NCBI GenBank assembly: GCA_025144245.1
Contig: JALXXC010000012.1
Location: 1 to 60,547, forward strand
Length of the DNA stretch: 60,547 nucleotides
Origin: Corynebacterium sp. p3-SID1145
GTDB taxonomy: Bacteria > Actinomycetota > Actinomycetes > Mycobacteriales > Mycobacteriaceae
Direction: 5' to 3'
Each line of letters begins with the position of its first letter. Position 1 is the stretch's first letter. Positions 40,529-50,411 of this stretch are shown here, in pieces. Below the pieces are notes generated by a model. The model did no database searches. It was not told where the DNA came from and saw nothing but the letters and a program-made list of their open reading frames with translations. Both the position numbers and the translations under genes were made by a program.

Positions 40529-43303
40529 TCACAACCGGTCGACCCGCGGGAAGCGGCGTGCCCGCATGGAGAGAAACTCGATGAGCAACGACGCGCCGAG
40601 CATTAGCACCGTCGCCGCGATCGGCGGGATAGCCCCTGCCGCCGCCCCAGCGAGAACCGCGATGTTGTACCCCCAAGCCAGGAACTGGTTCCTGTCGATG
40701 ATCGCCCCGACCCGCTGCGCGTGCACGATCAGCTGCGGAACCGCCATCACGTCGCCGCGCAGCAGGACAGCGGACAGCTTGCGCCGGCGCTGCTGCCCGG
40801 ACTCGATGTCCTCGGTGGTGGCGTACATCATGCTGACATTTCCGGCGCGGAGCGCGTCGGTGACGGTGTTGTCGCCGACCACCGCCACGTGCGCGCCACC
40901 GGCACGCAAATTGCGGATCGCGCCCGGCTTGCGGTCGTTGGTAATGCCGGCGAGCACAGTGGAGATGCCCAGATAGTCGGCCATGCGGCGCGCAACAGGG
41001 TAGGTGTCGCGGGTGAGCATCACGGTTTCCAAGCCCCGGGACTCCAGCGCCATCACCGCCTCGTCCGCGTCATCCTTGTACGGGTCGAACAAGGTGATCA
41101 CGCCGCGGTCCTTGCCCTTCCACCCCACGACGACGGGAGTGCCGCCTGAAGTAGCGGCCACGGCAAGGGCGCCATGCAGGTTCGACAGGTTCACGGGCCG
41201 CCACAGACGGGCATCGACCTGTGTGGCGGTCTCGTGGCCTTCCTCGTCGACGTAGGTCAGCGAAATCCGGCCCGTCACGTCGCCGGAGGGCTTTACTTCC
41301 ATGCTGACCAGTTCGTAGCGGACCGGCGAAGAAGGGTCGCCGCCGCCCGACTGCGCACGGGCCTCGCGCGCACCCTGGACCAACGCACGGGTCGCCGGGT
41401 GGGAGGACTCCATCGACAGCGCGCCGGCGATGCGCAGGACCATCTCCTCGCTCTCCCCGTCGAGCGCCGTGACCGACTCGACGAACATCTTTGACTCCGC
41501 CAAGGTGCCCACACGGTTGAACACGACCGTGTCGATGTCCTCCAAGTTGCGCAGAACCTCGCCGTCGCGGACGAGCATCCCGTGGCGCGCCGCGGATTCG
41601 ACCCCCAAGCGCAAAGCGAGCGCGGGCGACAGCGCCAACGCCGCCGGGGCCACACCAGACAGCACCGCCAAAGAAGTGCGAAGCGCAGCGTTGTAGTCGC
41701 GGGCGATCAAGCCCCACAGAATGAAACTGGCGAAAGCCACCGCCATCGCGATCGGCAACAGCAAAGCGGCGCCACGGGCGTACTGCACCGACGCGTGGCG
41801 CTGGCGGCGGTCCACATCCGTCAACCAGTGGTGCACCGCCTGCCAGCGCGTGGCGTGGCCGGTGCGCTGGGCGCGGACCTTGATTTCGCCTTCCCGGATC
41901 ACCGATCCAGCGTGGACGATGGAGCCGACCTTCACATCCACCTGTTCGTGGAAGTCGATCAGTCCCGGCTCGAGCAGTGCACGGCCTCCCATGATCTTGC
42001 CGTCCACGGGAATGACCTCCCCGGGATGCACGACAATGTCGTCGCCACGGTTGATCTCGGAGACAGGAATGCTCTCTTCGGCGCAGTCCGCCCCGCCGCG
42101 CTTCTTACTGACGCGGAGGTACTCGGTGTCGGGATCGAGGGCCTCGGTGTCGAGCTCGTCGATAAGCAATGTCCGCGCACGGATCGAGTACCTCCTGCCG
42201 ATCAGCAGCAGCGAGGTGATGCCGCACGCGACATCGAGGAAAAGCTCCGGGCCGTCGGCCGTGCCCTGCGTCGAGGCAAACCAAGAGAACGCCGAATGCC
42301 AACCGCGGTGACCCGTCGGCGCGAACGCGATGACCGCCGCGGACCACACGTACGCGATGATCGCCGCAATCGAGCTCGCCCCGTCGAGCGCCGCGATCCC
42401 CCGCCGCACTCCGCCCAGCATCGCTCGGTGGAACGGGAACGCGCACCACGTGACGACGGGCGTGGCCAACGCCAGCGACACCCACTGCCAGCCGTCGAAC
42501 TGGGCGGGTTCGAAATACGCCATCACCAAGACCGGGATGGTGAGCACCAGCGCCAACCACATGCGGGCCGGGGTGACCATGTCGCGTGCGGTGTAGAGCA
42601 CGTCCTCGTGCTTCTGCTGCTGGCGCGGCTGGCCATAACCCGCTCGGCGGGCCTTATCCAGGGAGCGGGCCGCCAGGCGCTGCCGCCGGCGCATACGGCT
42701 GGGCAAGTCCTTGACCGGCTTGCGGCGGGCATGGTGCTCGGCTGTCTGCGCCCGCGCCGCGTAGCGCAGCAGGGACGTCTCCGACATCGTCGCCGTGATC
42801 CCGCAATCGGTAAAAGCCTGCAGAATCACCGCCGGGCTCGTCGTGTCCGGCGCAGTGACCCACGCCGTGGAGCTCGGGTAGACGATGCGGCACTGCACAC
42901 CGTCGAGCTCCTCCACCGCTTCCTCGACTTTGTCCACGTCCGGTACCGCGGGAAGCTCCTCCAGCAGGAAAGAATAGGACACGTGCGGGCGGTCCGGAAG
43001 GTCGCCGACAGCGGCCCACCCGGAGTGGTCCGTATCGTCCGCGTCCTCGCCGATACCGAAGCCAGCCTCGCGCGCGGCCTCATGCGCGTCCTCGATGGAG
43101 CGGCCCAGCGAGCCCGCGGCGCTGTCAGCCGCATCCTCTGAATCCACCGCATCCGCCACGTCGGGATCGACCGTGGACTCTTCCGGGGGTGCCGGGGTCG
43201 CGGCACCGTCAGCCGGGTCGTCGGCGGTGCCGGATGCCTCAGCCGCGTCTACTTCTTCGCGTTCGTCATCCTTGACATTCGTTGCGTCATGTTCCTGGGC
43301 CAC
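40529..43303 (-). CDS. P1B-type ATPase homologue lacking the catalytic motifs (pseudoenzyme)
   Basis: The 924-residue protein keeps the P-type ATPase architecture. It has an acidic N-tail (1-100), an HMA-like fold (about 108-172) without CxxC, membrane segments from about 245, an actuator domain with PGEVIPVDGKI (427-437), a phosphorylation/nucleotide domain, and two C-terminal membrane segments. Key residues are gone. TGES is replaced around 450-455. The metal CPC becomes VAPAALALSP (551-560). The phosphorylated DKTGT becomes NRVGT (596-600; N596 codon at 41516-41518). GDGxND becomes GDNTVTD. The SSHP motif (633-636) remains. The frame is intact, so it is probably a maintained non-pumping protein. 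It lies between two membrane genes and hemE. Confidence 0.85.
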   Translation of the reverse strand: MAQEHDATNVKDDEREEVDAAEASGTADDPADGAATPAPPEESTVDPDVADAVDSEDAADSAAGSLGRSIEDAHEAAREAGFGIGEDADDTDHSGWAAVGDLPDRPHVSYSFLLEELPAVPDVDKVEEAVEELDGVQCRIVYPSSTAWVTAPDTTSPAVILQAFTDCGITATMSETSLLRYAARAQTAEHHARRKPVKDLPSRMRRRQRLAARSLDKARRAGYGQPRQQQKHEDVLYTARDMVTPARMWLALVLTIPVLVMAYFEPAQFDGWQWVSLALATPVVTWCAFPFHRAMLGGVRRGIAALDGASSIAAIIAYVWSAAVIAFAPTGHRGWHSAFSWFASTQGTADGPELFLDVACGITSLLLIGRRYSIRARTLLIDELDTEALDPDTEYLRVSKKRGGADCAEESIPVSEINRGDDIVVHPGEVIPVDGKIMGGRALLEPGLIDFHEQVDVKVGSIVHAGSVIREGEIKVRAQRTGHATRWQAVHHWLTDVDRRQRHASVQYARGAALLLPIAMAVAFASFILWGLIARDYNAALRTSLAVLSGVAPAALALSPALALRLGVESAARHGMLVRDGEVLRNLEDIDTVVFNRVGTLAESKMFVESVTALDGESEEMVLRIAGALSMESSHPATRALVQGAREARAQSGGGDPSSPVRYELVSMEVKPSGDVTGRISLTYVDEEGHETATQVDARLWRPVNLSNLHGALAVAATSGGTPVVVGWKGKDRGVITLFDPYKDDADEAVMALESRGLETVMLTRDTYPVARRMADYLGISTVLAGITNDRKPGAIRNLRAGGAHVAVVGDNTVTDALRAGNVSMMYATTEDIESGQQRRRKLSAVLLRGDVMAVPQLIVHAQRVGAIIDRNQFLAWGYNIAVLAGAAAGAIPPIAATVLMLGASLLIEFLSMRARRFPRVDRL
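42157..42167 (-). repeat. GCTTATCGACG 11-mer inside the pseudo-ATPase gene
   Basis: It encodes Leu-Ile-Asp (CTT ATC GAC) in LLIDELD. Confidence 0.9.
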
Positions 43304-43367
43304 AGTCTCACCCCTTTCCGTGCGGTCGCCGTGTTCTCCACGTAGTCGTGTTCATCGCGTAGTCGTG

Positions 43368-43402
43368 AAAATTTGCGCGGGCTGGCAACTGCAGCCCCCG
43401 CG
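43368..43402 (-). terminator. Candidate terminator upstream of the pseudo-ATPase gene
   Basis: CGCGGGCTG (43376-43384) pairs with CAGCCCCCGCG (43392-43402) with a small bulge. It is followed on the minus strand by AAATTTTC. It lies 9 bases beyond the stop of the 160-residue membrane protein and would separate it from the pseudo-ATPase gene. Confidence 0.6.
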
Positions 43403-43411
43403 GTTGAAGAT

Positions 43412-43894
43412 TTAGAATCGCGGGCTCATCTTATCCACGAAAGCGTTGGAGTCCGGCCGGAAGGCGAACAGCATCGCGAAAGCGAGCGGAATCACGACAG
43501 CCATCGCCGCCCACACCGAGAGAACGTGGGTGAAGAACGCAGCCAAGTTGATGAACAGCGCCAGGGCCGTCGCCCCCGCCGCCCACCGGCGGGCCTTGCG
43601 GCTGCCCTGCCGGAAATACGACGCAGCGGAGACCACCGCCACCGCCAAGATGATGTTGCCGAAGGCGGTCACCCGGAGGTTAGCCATGAAAGGCTGGCGC
43701 ACCGACTCATCCAGACCCGCCGGGAAGCCCCGGCTGAGCAGCAGCATCGCGAGAAGCAGCATGACCACGGCCGCGGCGCAGACAAGGTAGAAACCGATCT
43801 GCAGCGTGCGCGGCCACTCGTCGCCAGCCTCGACAGACGAGCGGCGGTTGGCATCGTCTGGGTGACTGATCATCGTGGGGAACATTCCGGCCAT
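43412..43894 (-). CDS. Four-TM membrane protein of the haem cluster
   Basis: The 160-residue protein has four hydrophobic segments (about 32-53, 76-92, 104-123, 127-146). The N-terminal region is polar and the C-terminus short. I do not recognise the family; a membrane gene in this place is usual in corynebacterial hem clusters. The last residues before the stop include AFVDKM, where the DNA is one mismatch from the repeated 11-mer (CTTATCCACG). Confidence 0.65.
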   Translation of the reverse strand: MAGMFPTMISHPDDANRRSSVEAGDEWPRTLQIGFYLVCAAAVVMLLLAMLLLSRGFPAGLDESVRQPFMANLRVTAFGNIILAVAVVSAASYFRQGSRKARRWAAGATALALFINLAAFFTHVLSVWAAMAVVIPLAFAMLFAFRPDSNAFVDKMSPRF

Positions 43895-43933
43895 GGTGGT
43901 GTGGGACTCCCGATCGCTCAGTGGGTTGTGTTG

Positions 43934-44578
43934 CTAGGCAACAGGATGTGAATCATTATGGTTGCCCCGCCCGTCTTTAGCATCTCGCTTGGCAGTCCAC
44001 CGCTTCACGTCGTCCTGGTAGGCGAAGATCAACCCGCAGACGGCGGCCACACCGGCGATGATCTGGATCACCCCGTCGAGCGCCACCACGGCTGTGGGGA
44101 TCCCCTCGGTGTTCGCGCCGACGACCAGGAACACCGTGACCATACGCAGCACGAAGAAAACAGAGAAGACCACCAGCAGCATCGCGGCGTTGCGGACCCA
44201 GGTCTTCCGCTCCGCGACCGCCTTCAGCGCCAACGCCAAAAGCAGGACCACAGCAAGTGCGAACAGACCCATCAGCACAATGGAGACATACACGATCAGC
44301 TTCACCTGATCCTCCGTGACCGCCTCACCGCCGATGGACTTATTGGCCTCGCGGGCGGACTCCATCAGCGCCGACGGGTCGAACAGTGCCACTGCCACAC
44401 CGAAGAGCTGGTGGACCAATTCCCCGCCGATCATGATCGCCCACGCGAACAGCAGGTACCGCAGCGCTTCCGGGCGCTCGCCGTCGCCGTTGCCGGGCTT
44501 CCCCGGTTTCTCTGATTTCTCAGGGTTCACCGGTTCCGCCGGCCCCACCGGCCCAGTGCCCGGCCCGAATGCCGTCAT
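43934..44578 (-). CDS. Four-TM membrane protein co-translated with hemB
   Basis: The 214-residue protein has a Pro/Gly/Glu-rich N-terminus (1-38) and four membrane segments at about 40-66, 92-117, 126-150 and 162-185. The cytoplasmic tail is basic with His residues (DSHPVA). The start overlaps the hemB stop (ATGA). Family not recognised; the coupling suggests a role linked to haem synthesis or transport, but that is only inference. Confidence 0.7.
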   Translation of the reverse strand: MTAFGPGTGPVGPAEPVNPEKSEKPGKPGNGDGERPEALRYLLFAWAIMIGGELVHQLFGVAVALFDPSALMESAREANKSIGGEAVTEDQVKLIVYVSIVLMGLFALAVVLLLALALKAVAERKTWVRNAAMLLVVFSVFFVLRMVTVFLVVGANTEGIPTAVVALDGVIQIIAGVAAVCGLIFAYQDDVKRWTAKRDAKDGRGNHNDSHPVA

Positions 44579-45657
44579 CGCTGACCTGCTTTCCCGGTTT
44601 CACTGCTGCCGGCGGCATTTCCGGCGAGGATGCGGGCGGCATCGAGGGCGAAGTAGGTGAAGATCTGGTCGGCGCCGGCGCGCTTGATGGACATCAGCGA
44701 CTCCATCATCGTGGCGTCGCGGTCGGTCCAGCCGTTGGCGCCTGCCGCCTGGATCATCGCGTACTCGCCGGAAACCTGGTAGGCCGCCACCGGCACCGGG
44801 GACATCTCGGCGATCTTGGCCAGGACATCGAGGTACGGCAGCGCGGGCTTCACCATGACGAAATCCGCGCCCTCGGCGAGGTCGAGTTCCACCTCGAGGA
44901 GAGACTCGCGGATATTCGCCGGGTCCTGCTGGTAGGTACGGCGGTCACCGGTCAGCGAGGAACCGACCGCATCGCGGAAAGGGCCGAAGAAGGCCGAGGC
45001 GTACTTCGCGGAGTACGCCATGATGGACACGTCCTCCCACCCCGCTTCGTCGAGCGCGGCGCGGATGACCTCGATCTGGCCGTCCATCATTCCGGACGGG
45101 CTGACAATGTGCGCGCCCGCCTCCGCCTGAGAGACCGCCATCTTGGCGTAGAGCGGCAGCGTCGCATCGTTGTCCACCACGTCGTTGCCGTGGGCATCCG
45201 TGGCTACCACGCCGCAGTGGCCGTGATCGGTGAACTCGTCTAAGCAGGTGTCAGCCATGATCAGCAGATCATCGCCGAATTCACGGCGCAGGCGCGCAAG
45301 CGCGCGGTTCAGGATGCCATCGGCGGCCCAGGCCTGGGAGCCCTGCGCGTCCTTGTCCTCGTCGCGCGGCACACCGAACAGGTCCACGCACGGCACCCCC
45401 AGCTCGACTGCTTCACGGCAGATCTCAACCAGCGAGTCCATGCTGTGCTGGTACACGCCGGGCATCGAGGGGATCTCGCGCCTCTGCCCACTCTCGCCGA
45501 GGTCGTCGGCGACGAACAGCGGGAGAATGAAATCCGTCGGGTGGAGCTGAGTCTCGGCGACCATCGCGCGCATCACGGGGCTGCGGCGCAGACGGCGCGG
45601 ACGGCGTACGGGACCAGCATTGTGCGGGGTTAGAGCTGAATCAGACACGCACCCCAT
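44575..45657 (-). CDS. hemB: Delta-aminolevulinic acid dehydratase (porphobilinogen synthase)
   Basis: The TIM-barrel enzyme (360 residues from the chosen ATG) joins two 5-aminolevulinates to porphobilinogen. Both catalytic Lys segments are present: [17 protein letters not shown] and [13 protein letters not shown]. The metal-site region is [17 protein letters not shown], which keeps two Cys of the zinc type but has Asp in place of the middle Cys. The frame is open seven codons upstream; a GTG three codons downstream is possible. It is followed by two membrane genes. Confidence 0.95.
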   Translation of the reverse strand: MGCVSDSALTPHNAGPVRRPRRLRRSPVMRAMVAETQLHPTDFILPLFVADDLGESGQRREIPSMPGVYQHSMDSLVEICREAVELGVPCVDLFGVPRDEDKDAQGSQAWAADGILNRALARLRREFGDDLLIMADTCLDEFTDHGHCGVVATDAHGNDVVDNDATLPLYAKMAVSQAEAGAHIVSPSGMMDGQIEVIRAALDEAGWEDVSIMAYSAKYASAFFGPFRDAVGSSLTGDRRTYQQDPANIRESLLEVELDLAEGADFVMVKPALPYLDVLAKIAEMSPVPVAAYQVSGEYAMIQAAGANGWTDRDATMMESLMSIKRAGADQIFTYFALDAARILAGNAAGSSETGKAGQR

Positions 45658-45713
45658 CTTAGGAAGTTCGCGGTGCACGCAAAAACAGCGCCCGCCAGCC
45701 GCCCTACGCGGGG

Positions 45714-47441
45714 CTAGGAACGGCGGGAGCGGCGCTTCTTGCGCGGCGGCGGCAGCTGGCCGGCGGCGCGCAGGCCGGCGACATGCTCAGCCAGAGCGTC
45801 GACAAGCGAGGGCACGTCGGCGACCTCGGGCACGACGTCGACACGCAGGCCCTGCTCCTTCGCCTCCGCGGCTGCCATCGGGCCGATGCAGGCGATGATG
45901 GTGCGCGCGTGCGGTTTGCCCGCGATGCCCACGAGGTTCTTCACCGTGGACGCGGAGGTGAAGCAGACCGCGTCGAAACCACCGGTCTTGATCATGTCGC
46001 GCACTTCCGGGGCCGGCGGGGCAGCGCGGACAGTGCGGTAGGCCACCACGTCGTCGACCTCCCAGCCCTTCTCCACCAGGCCGTCGACCAGCACGTCGGT
46101 GCCGATATCGGCGCGGGGCAGCAGCACGCGGCCCACCGGGTCGATCTCCTCGACATACTCCGGGAAAACGTCCACGAGGCCCTGAGCATTCTGCTTCGTG
46201 CGGTGCGGCAGCAGCTCCGGGAACATGCCGCGCGCGCGGATCGCCTCGGCGGTCTTGCCACCCACGGCGGCGAGGTGCACGCCGGCGAAGGAGCGCGCGT
46301 CCAGCCCGAGCTCCTCGAATTTATCCCACACTGCATTGACGCCGTTGACGGAGGTGAACACGATCCACTGGTAGCGGCCCTCGACGATGCCCTTGATCGC
46401 GCGGTCCATCTGCGCCGGGTTGCGCGGCGGCTCCATCGAGATCGTCGGCACCGACTGCGGGATCGCGCCGTAGGACGTCAGGCGGGCGTTCATCGGGCCT
46501 GCCTGCCCCTTCGCGCGCGGGACGAGCACGCGCCAGCCGTACAGGGGGCGGTTTTCCCACCAGGAGTACTTCGAACGGTCGTCGACAGCCGTGCCGATCG
46601 TGACCACGAGGGTGCCGTCCAAATCAGCATCGAGCTTGCCGACGGTCCCCAGCGTCGCATCGAAAGTCCGCTGCAGACGGGTTGTGCCGTTGACGGTGAC
46701 CGTCAGCGGAGTCGACGGACTGTAGCCGCGGGCGGTGAGCTCCTCCGCGATGACGGGCAGGTGGCGCGCTTCGCCCTGCAGCACCAGGGGCTGCGGGGCG
46801 GCGGCGAGACCATCCCAATCCACCGGTTCATTGGCCAGGTCAGCCTCGGTGTAGGTGGAGCCCAACCCGATGCCGGCGAAAGACGGCACCGTCGACGGCA
46901 GGGACATGCCCGGCACGACCTGGAATTCAAGGCCAGCGGCCGCCACGGCGGAAATCTCCTCCATGATCGCGTTGCGGGTCAGAGGGTTGCCCGCCACGAG
47001 ACGGATCACGTCGCCGTCACCCGCTTCCCCGCGTCCGATGGCTGCGGCGGCCTCATCCAGAGCAGACTCCAACGGGGCCACAATGCCCTCACCCTGCGGG
47101 GCGGATTCGCTGAGCTCCGCGGCCGTCGGGCCCGCGGGGCGTGGGGGTTTGCGGCGTGCTCCGGCCTCCTTGGCCTTGGCGCACATTTCTTCGTAGGCCT
47201 CTTCCGCGGCTTTCAACTTGTCCTCCGGCACCGGAAGCGCGGACCCCACGACAGCGCGCACACCGGTGGAGACATCTGGGTCGACCACGGCGACAGCATT
47301 GCGCTCGAGGACTTCGCGGGCACGGATGGTGAGCAAATCCGGGTTGCCCGGACCCGCGCCAACAAAAATCACCTTGCCCGTAGGCACAGGTGTGGCAGAC
47401 GCGTTTTCATCCGCGGGAAGCGGCATGGCGGCACTCGTCAT
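45714..47441 (-). CDS. hemD: Bifunctional CobA-like / uroporphyrinogen III synthase
   Basis: The 575-residue fusion has residues about 20-255 resembling uroporphyrinogen-III C-methyltransferase and residues about 270-545 matching HemD ([21 protein letters not shown] and [17 protein letters not shown]). The methyltransferase part begins well ([18 protein letters not shown]). The catalytic region reads [16 protein letters not shown] instead of the GGDP and GRGGEE pattern, so methylation activity is doubtful. HemD activity is expected to be intact. The C-terminus is basic ([12 protein letters not shown]). It lies between hemC and hemB. Confidence 0.93.
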   Translation of the reverse strand: MTSAAMPLPADENASATPVPTGKVIFVGAGPGNPDLLTIRAREVLERNAVAVVDPDVSTGVRAVVGSALPVPEDKLKAAEEAYEEMCAKAKEAGARRKPPRPAGPTAAELSESAPQGEGIVAPLESALDEAAAAIGRGEAGDGDVIRLVAGNPLTRNAIMEEISAVAAAGLEFQVVPGMSLPSTVPSFAGIGLGSTYTEADLANEPVDWDGLAAAPQPLVLQGEARHLPVIAEELTARGYSPSTPLTVTVNGTTRLQRTFDATLGTVGKLDADLDGTLVVTIGTAVDDRSKYSWWENRPLYGWRVLVPRAKGQAGPMNARLTSYGAIPQSVPTISMEPPRNPAQMDRAIKGIVEGRYQWIVFTSVNGVNAVWDKFEELGLDARSFAGVHLAAVGGKTAEAIRARGMFPELLPHRTKQNAQGLVDVFPEYVEEIDPVGRVLLPRADIGTDVLVDGLVEKGWEVDDVVAYRTVRAAPPAPEVRDMIKTGGFDAVCFTSASTVKNLVGIAGKPHARTIIACIGPMAAAEAKEQGLRVDVVPEVADVPSLVDALAEHVAGLRAAGQLPPPRKKRRSRRS

Positions 47442-47634
47442 TGACTCAAATCTTTTCTAGCCAGATCGCGACAGTAATAACTTCCAAAAAATGCACATCG
47501 TGCCTGCTGAGGACCCCCCGAAACACGCGAGGGGGACCAGATGGGAAGCGGCGCCGACGGCGTATGGTAACTACACCTTAATTTAGTGGGCCGAATTCCA
47601 GAAATTACCGCCGCGGAAAACTGCCGGCGGCGGA

Positions 47635-48546
47635 TCAGAGGAAGCGGGCGGCACCGCCGGTGAAAAGCTTCTCCGCCACTTCGTGGCCCAGTTCAACGGG
47701 ATCCGTGCCGGCCGCTTGCTCGACGAGCTGCGCGGAGCCGTCGAGTGCGAATACGCCGCCGCGCAGGGTGATCCGGTCACCGTCGATTGTCGCGGTCGAG
47801 GCCACGGGCGCGGTGCAACCCGCCTCCAGCACAGCGAGCACCGTGCGTTCCGCCGTCGCGCATGTCGTGTCGTCGGCGCTCACGAGCTTATCGACGGCCT
47901 CCCGCGCGTACCCGTCATCCGCCCTGCACTCCACAGCCAAAGCGCCCTGCGCGGGTGCCGGCATGAACTCGTTCGGGTCGAAGACCTGGGTCGCCTTGGC
48001 GCCCAAGCCCACGCGAGTCAAGCCCGCGAAAGCCAGGACCACCGCGTCGAGCTCGCCGTCGGTGACGCGCCCCATGCGCGAATCGATGTTTCCGCGCAGC
48101 GGGCGGATATCCAGATCCGGGCGGATCGCCTTGAGCTGGGAGATGCGGCGCGGAGCCGACGTGCCTACGCGCGCGCCCTCCGGCAGTTCCGCCAGCGTCA
48201 TCCCGTCACGGGCGATCAGCGCCTCCCGACGGTCCTCGCGCACCGGGATCACGAGGTGGGTGCGGGGCTCCGCCGCCGTGGGGAGATCCTTGAAAGAGTG
48301 CACGGCGATATCCGCCTCGTTGTTGAAAACGGACTGGCGGATCGCCGTCGTGAACACACCCACACCGATGCGCTCCACCGGCGCCTGGCTCAGGTCGCCC
48401 GCAGTGGTGACGATGGTCAGCTCCGCGGGATAGCCGGCGTCGATAAGCGCGTCGCGGATGTGCCCCGCCTGTGTACGCGCCAGCTTCGAACCGCGCGTGG
48501 CCACACGCAACGTCCGCTGGCTGTTGGTCTCGGTCGCGTCTGTCAC
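47635..48546 (-). CDS. hemC: Hydroxymethylbilane synthase (porphobilinogen deaminase)
   Basis: The 303-residue enzyme polymerises four porphobilinogens. The dipyrromethane cofactor Cys lies in [20 protein letters not shown] and [13 protein letters not shown] are typical. The start overlaps the hemA stop by four bases, so hemA and hemC are co-translated. Two copies of the repeated 11-mer fall inside this gene (47886 and 48438), in opposite orientations. Confidence 0.97.
   Translation of the reverse strand: MTDATETNSQRTLRVATRGSKLARTQAGHIRDALIDAGYPAELTIVTTAGDLSQAPVERIGVGVFTTAIRQSVFNNEADIAVHSFKDLPTAAEPRTHLVIPVREDRREALIARDGMTLAELPEGARVGTSAPRRISQLKAIRPDLDIRPLRGNIDSRMGRVTDGELDAVVLAFAGLTRVGLGAKATQVFDPNEFMPAPAQGALAVECRADDGYAREAVDKLVSADDTTCATAERTVLAVLEAGCTAPVASTATIDGDRITLRGGVFALDGSAQLVEQAAGTDPVELGHEVAEKLFTGGAARFL
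47886..47896 (+). repeat. GCTTATCGACG 11-mer inside hemC
   Basis: It encodes Val-Asp-Lys (GTC GAT AAG) in AVDKLVS. Confidence 0.9.
48438..48448 (-). repeat. GCTTATCGACG 11-mer inside hemC, opposite orientation
   Basis: It encodes Leu-Ile-Asp (CTT ATC GAC) in ALIDAGY near the N-terminus. Confidence 0.9.
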
Positions 48547-49937
48547 TGCTCGTGTCCTTTCTCGCAGAACCCTGAAAGCGAGTTCTTCTCGAAGCTGCCC
48601 GCGGATTTGATTCCCACCGTACTGTCCCCCGCCGCCAGGCCCGTCGTGGTGTCCCTGCCACCGGTGAGCCCGAACAATTCCTCGATGGCGATCTCGTAGC
48701 TGACCTCGTCGGACGACGCCGCGAGCTCCTTGATTTTCACGGTCGGCTGGTGCAGGAGCTTGTCCACCACGCGCTTGACGGTGCGGGAGACCTCCTCGAA
48801 TTCGTCGTCGCCCAGCTGCGGAAGCCGCGTGCGCAGACGATCCAGCTCGGCCTTCGCCGTCGCGGACGCGTTGACGCGCAACTGCTTGACCATCGGTGCG
48901 GCATCGCGGACGCGCTGCTCGCTGGTGAAATTCGCGATTTCTTGGGCGACTATCTCCTCGGCGCGGCGGCGCGCGAGACTGCCTTCCTCCGTCGAACCAG
49001 GGTTGACCTCGTCATCCCCGAGTTTCGCGTGCAGAGCCTCAATATTGATCAGGGTGACCCCGTCGATCTCCCCGACCGCGTCGTCGATGTCGCGCGGCAG
49101 CGACAGATCTACCAGTGTCGCCGCACCCGAAATGTCCTCCGGTGTGAGCGTGAACCCGTCGCTCGCCGTTGCGGACACAGCGATGTCCACCCGCGACAGG
49201 GCCCCGGCGCGCGCGGAGAAATCCACCACCTCGGCCGCCACTCCCGCCTCGCGGGAGTGCTCGGCGAGACGCTCGGCGCGAGAACGCGTGCGGTTGGCCA
49301 GAATGAGCTTGTCCACTCCACGCTTGCCCAAGTTGGTCGCCGCCAGCGACGACATCGCACCCGCACCGAGCACCAGCGCTGTGCGTCCCTCGAGGGTGTC
49401 CACGCCCATCTCTTTCATCGCCTCGTCGAGGGCGAAGGTGACCATGGACGCGCCGGCGTCGTCGATAGCCGTCTCGGTGTGGATGCGCTTCCCGGTGTGC
49501 AGCGCGGATTGCACCAAGGCGTGCAGGGCGGGCCCGATCGTGCCTCGCTCCGTGGCCGACTGGTAGGCGGAGCGGACCTGGCCGATGATCTGCTGCTCGC
49601 CCACCACCATCGAATCCAGGCCGGAGGCGACCCTCATCAGGTGCTCGGCGGCGGCGTCGGCATACCGGACGTAGAGGTATCCGCGCAGTTCAGCGACATC
49701 AACGCCGGAGAACTGCTCAAGCACGCGCAGAACGTCGTTCACGCCGGTGTGGAAAGCGTTCGTGACCGCGTACACCTCAAGGCGGTTGCACGTGGAGATG
49801 ATCATCGCCTCCGACAGGCTCGGCTGCCGCGTGAAGGCTTCGCCCGCCTCGTTCTGCACGGTGTCGTCCATGCTCAGCCGCTCCAACAGCGCGACAGGCG
49901 CCGAGCGGTGGGACATGCCCACCAGGAGAACACTCAC
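48543..49937 (-). CDS. hemA: Glutamyl-tRNA reductase
   Basis: The 464-residue enzyme starts the C5 pathway by reducing glutamyl-tRNA to glutamate semialdehyde. It has [14 protein letters not shown], the catalytic Cys in [30 protein letters not shown] and the NADPH-binding [20 protein letters not shown]. The C-terminal dimerisation helices are present, with a longer than usual tail (residues 430-464) overlapping hemC. It heads the hemA-hemC-hemD-hemB series. Confidence 0.97.
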   Translation of the reverse strand: MSVLLVGMSHRSAPVALLERLSMDDTVQNEAGEAFTRQPSLSEAMIISTCNRLEVYAVTNAFHTGVNDVLRVLEQFSGVDVAELRGYLYVRYADAAAEHLMRVASGLDSMVVGEQQIIGQVRSAYQSATERGTIGPALHALVQSALHTGKRIHTETAIDDAGASMVTFALDEAMKEMGVDTLEGRTALVLGAGAMSSLAATNLGKRGVDKLILANRTRSRAERLAEHSREAGVAAEVVDFSARAGALSRVDIAVSATASDGFTLTPEDISGAATLVDLSLPRDIDDAVGEIDGVTLINIEALHAKLGDDEVNPGSTEEGSLARRRAEEIVAQEIANFTSEQRVRDAAPMVKQLRVNASATAKAELDRLRTRLPQLGDDEFEEVSRTVKRVVDKLLHQPTVKIKELAASSDEVSYEIAIEELFGLTGGRDTTTGLAAGDSTVGIKSAGSFEKNSLSGFCEKGHEQ

Positions 49938-50052
49938 GAATACTTCCTCCAGACCAGTTCACCGGGCATCCGGCGCAACGGCCGTGCCACAAATCATCCC
50001 AAAGACTACCCCCGGCATCCGGAGACGCCGCAACCACCCCGCCGCCGCGGGG

Positions 50053-50301
50053 TCACCCAGCATGCGCCCCCAGCTCCGCGGCAAGCTCACCGTTATCCAC
50101 TTCCCAGCAGGCGAATTCCTCTCCGTCGATGACGATCACGGGCACCCGGTCCCCGTATTCGAGGGCGAGCTCGGTGTCCGTGTCCACGTCGACCTTCTCC
50201 AACCGGGCCCCGGCACCGGACACCACGGGGGTGATCTGCTCCACCACCCGCGAGCACGAACCGCAGGTCTTCCGGACCATCACTTCGACTAGGCGCGTCA
50301 T
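50053..50301 (-). CDS. Glutaredoxin-like (DUF836-type) protein
   Basis: The 82-residue thioredoxin-fold protein has CGSC (about residues 13-16) in VRKTCGSCSRVVEQI and the cis-Pro loop DRVPVIVIDGEEF. The ATG at 50301 follows a GGAAAGGAAC ribosome binding site; upstream frame residues are not conserved. It lies upstream of hemA in the same direction; the M. tuberculosis homologue (Rv0508) holds the same place. Likely a thiol-redox protein. Confidence 0.88.
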   Translation of the reverse strand: MTRLVEVMVRKTCGSCSRVVEQITPVVSGAGARLEKVDVDTDTELALEYGDRVPVIVIDGEEFACWEVDNGELAAELGAHAG

Positions 50302-50411
50302 CTTAGGGGGTTCCTTTCGTTCGGAGGGCGGACACGAGGGCTTACGATGGTTAATCAGGCTACTCTGCCAAACGCACCCGCCCACCCCCTGGACAAGGAG
50401 ACCACCCCGCC

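Noticed and set aside
47511..47536. Terminator between hemC and hemD
   Set aside because: Only a C5/G5 pairing with a 12-base loop and no T-run; too weak to call.
47555..47590. Iron-box (DtxR-like) site upstream of hemD
   Set aside because: TTAAGGTGTAGTTACC-like sequence on the minus strand has only a short GGT/ACC symmetry and lacks the interior of the known consensus.
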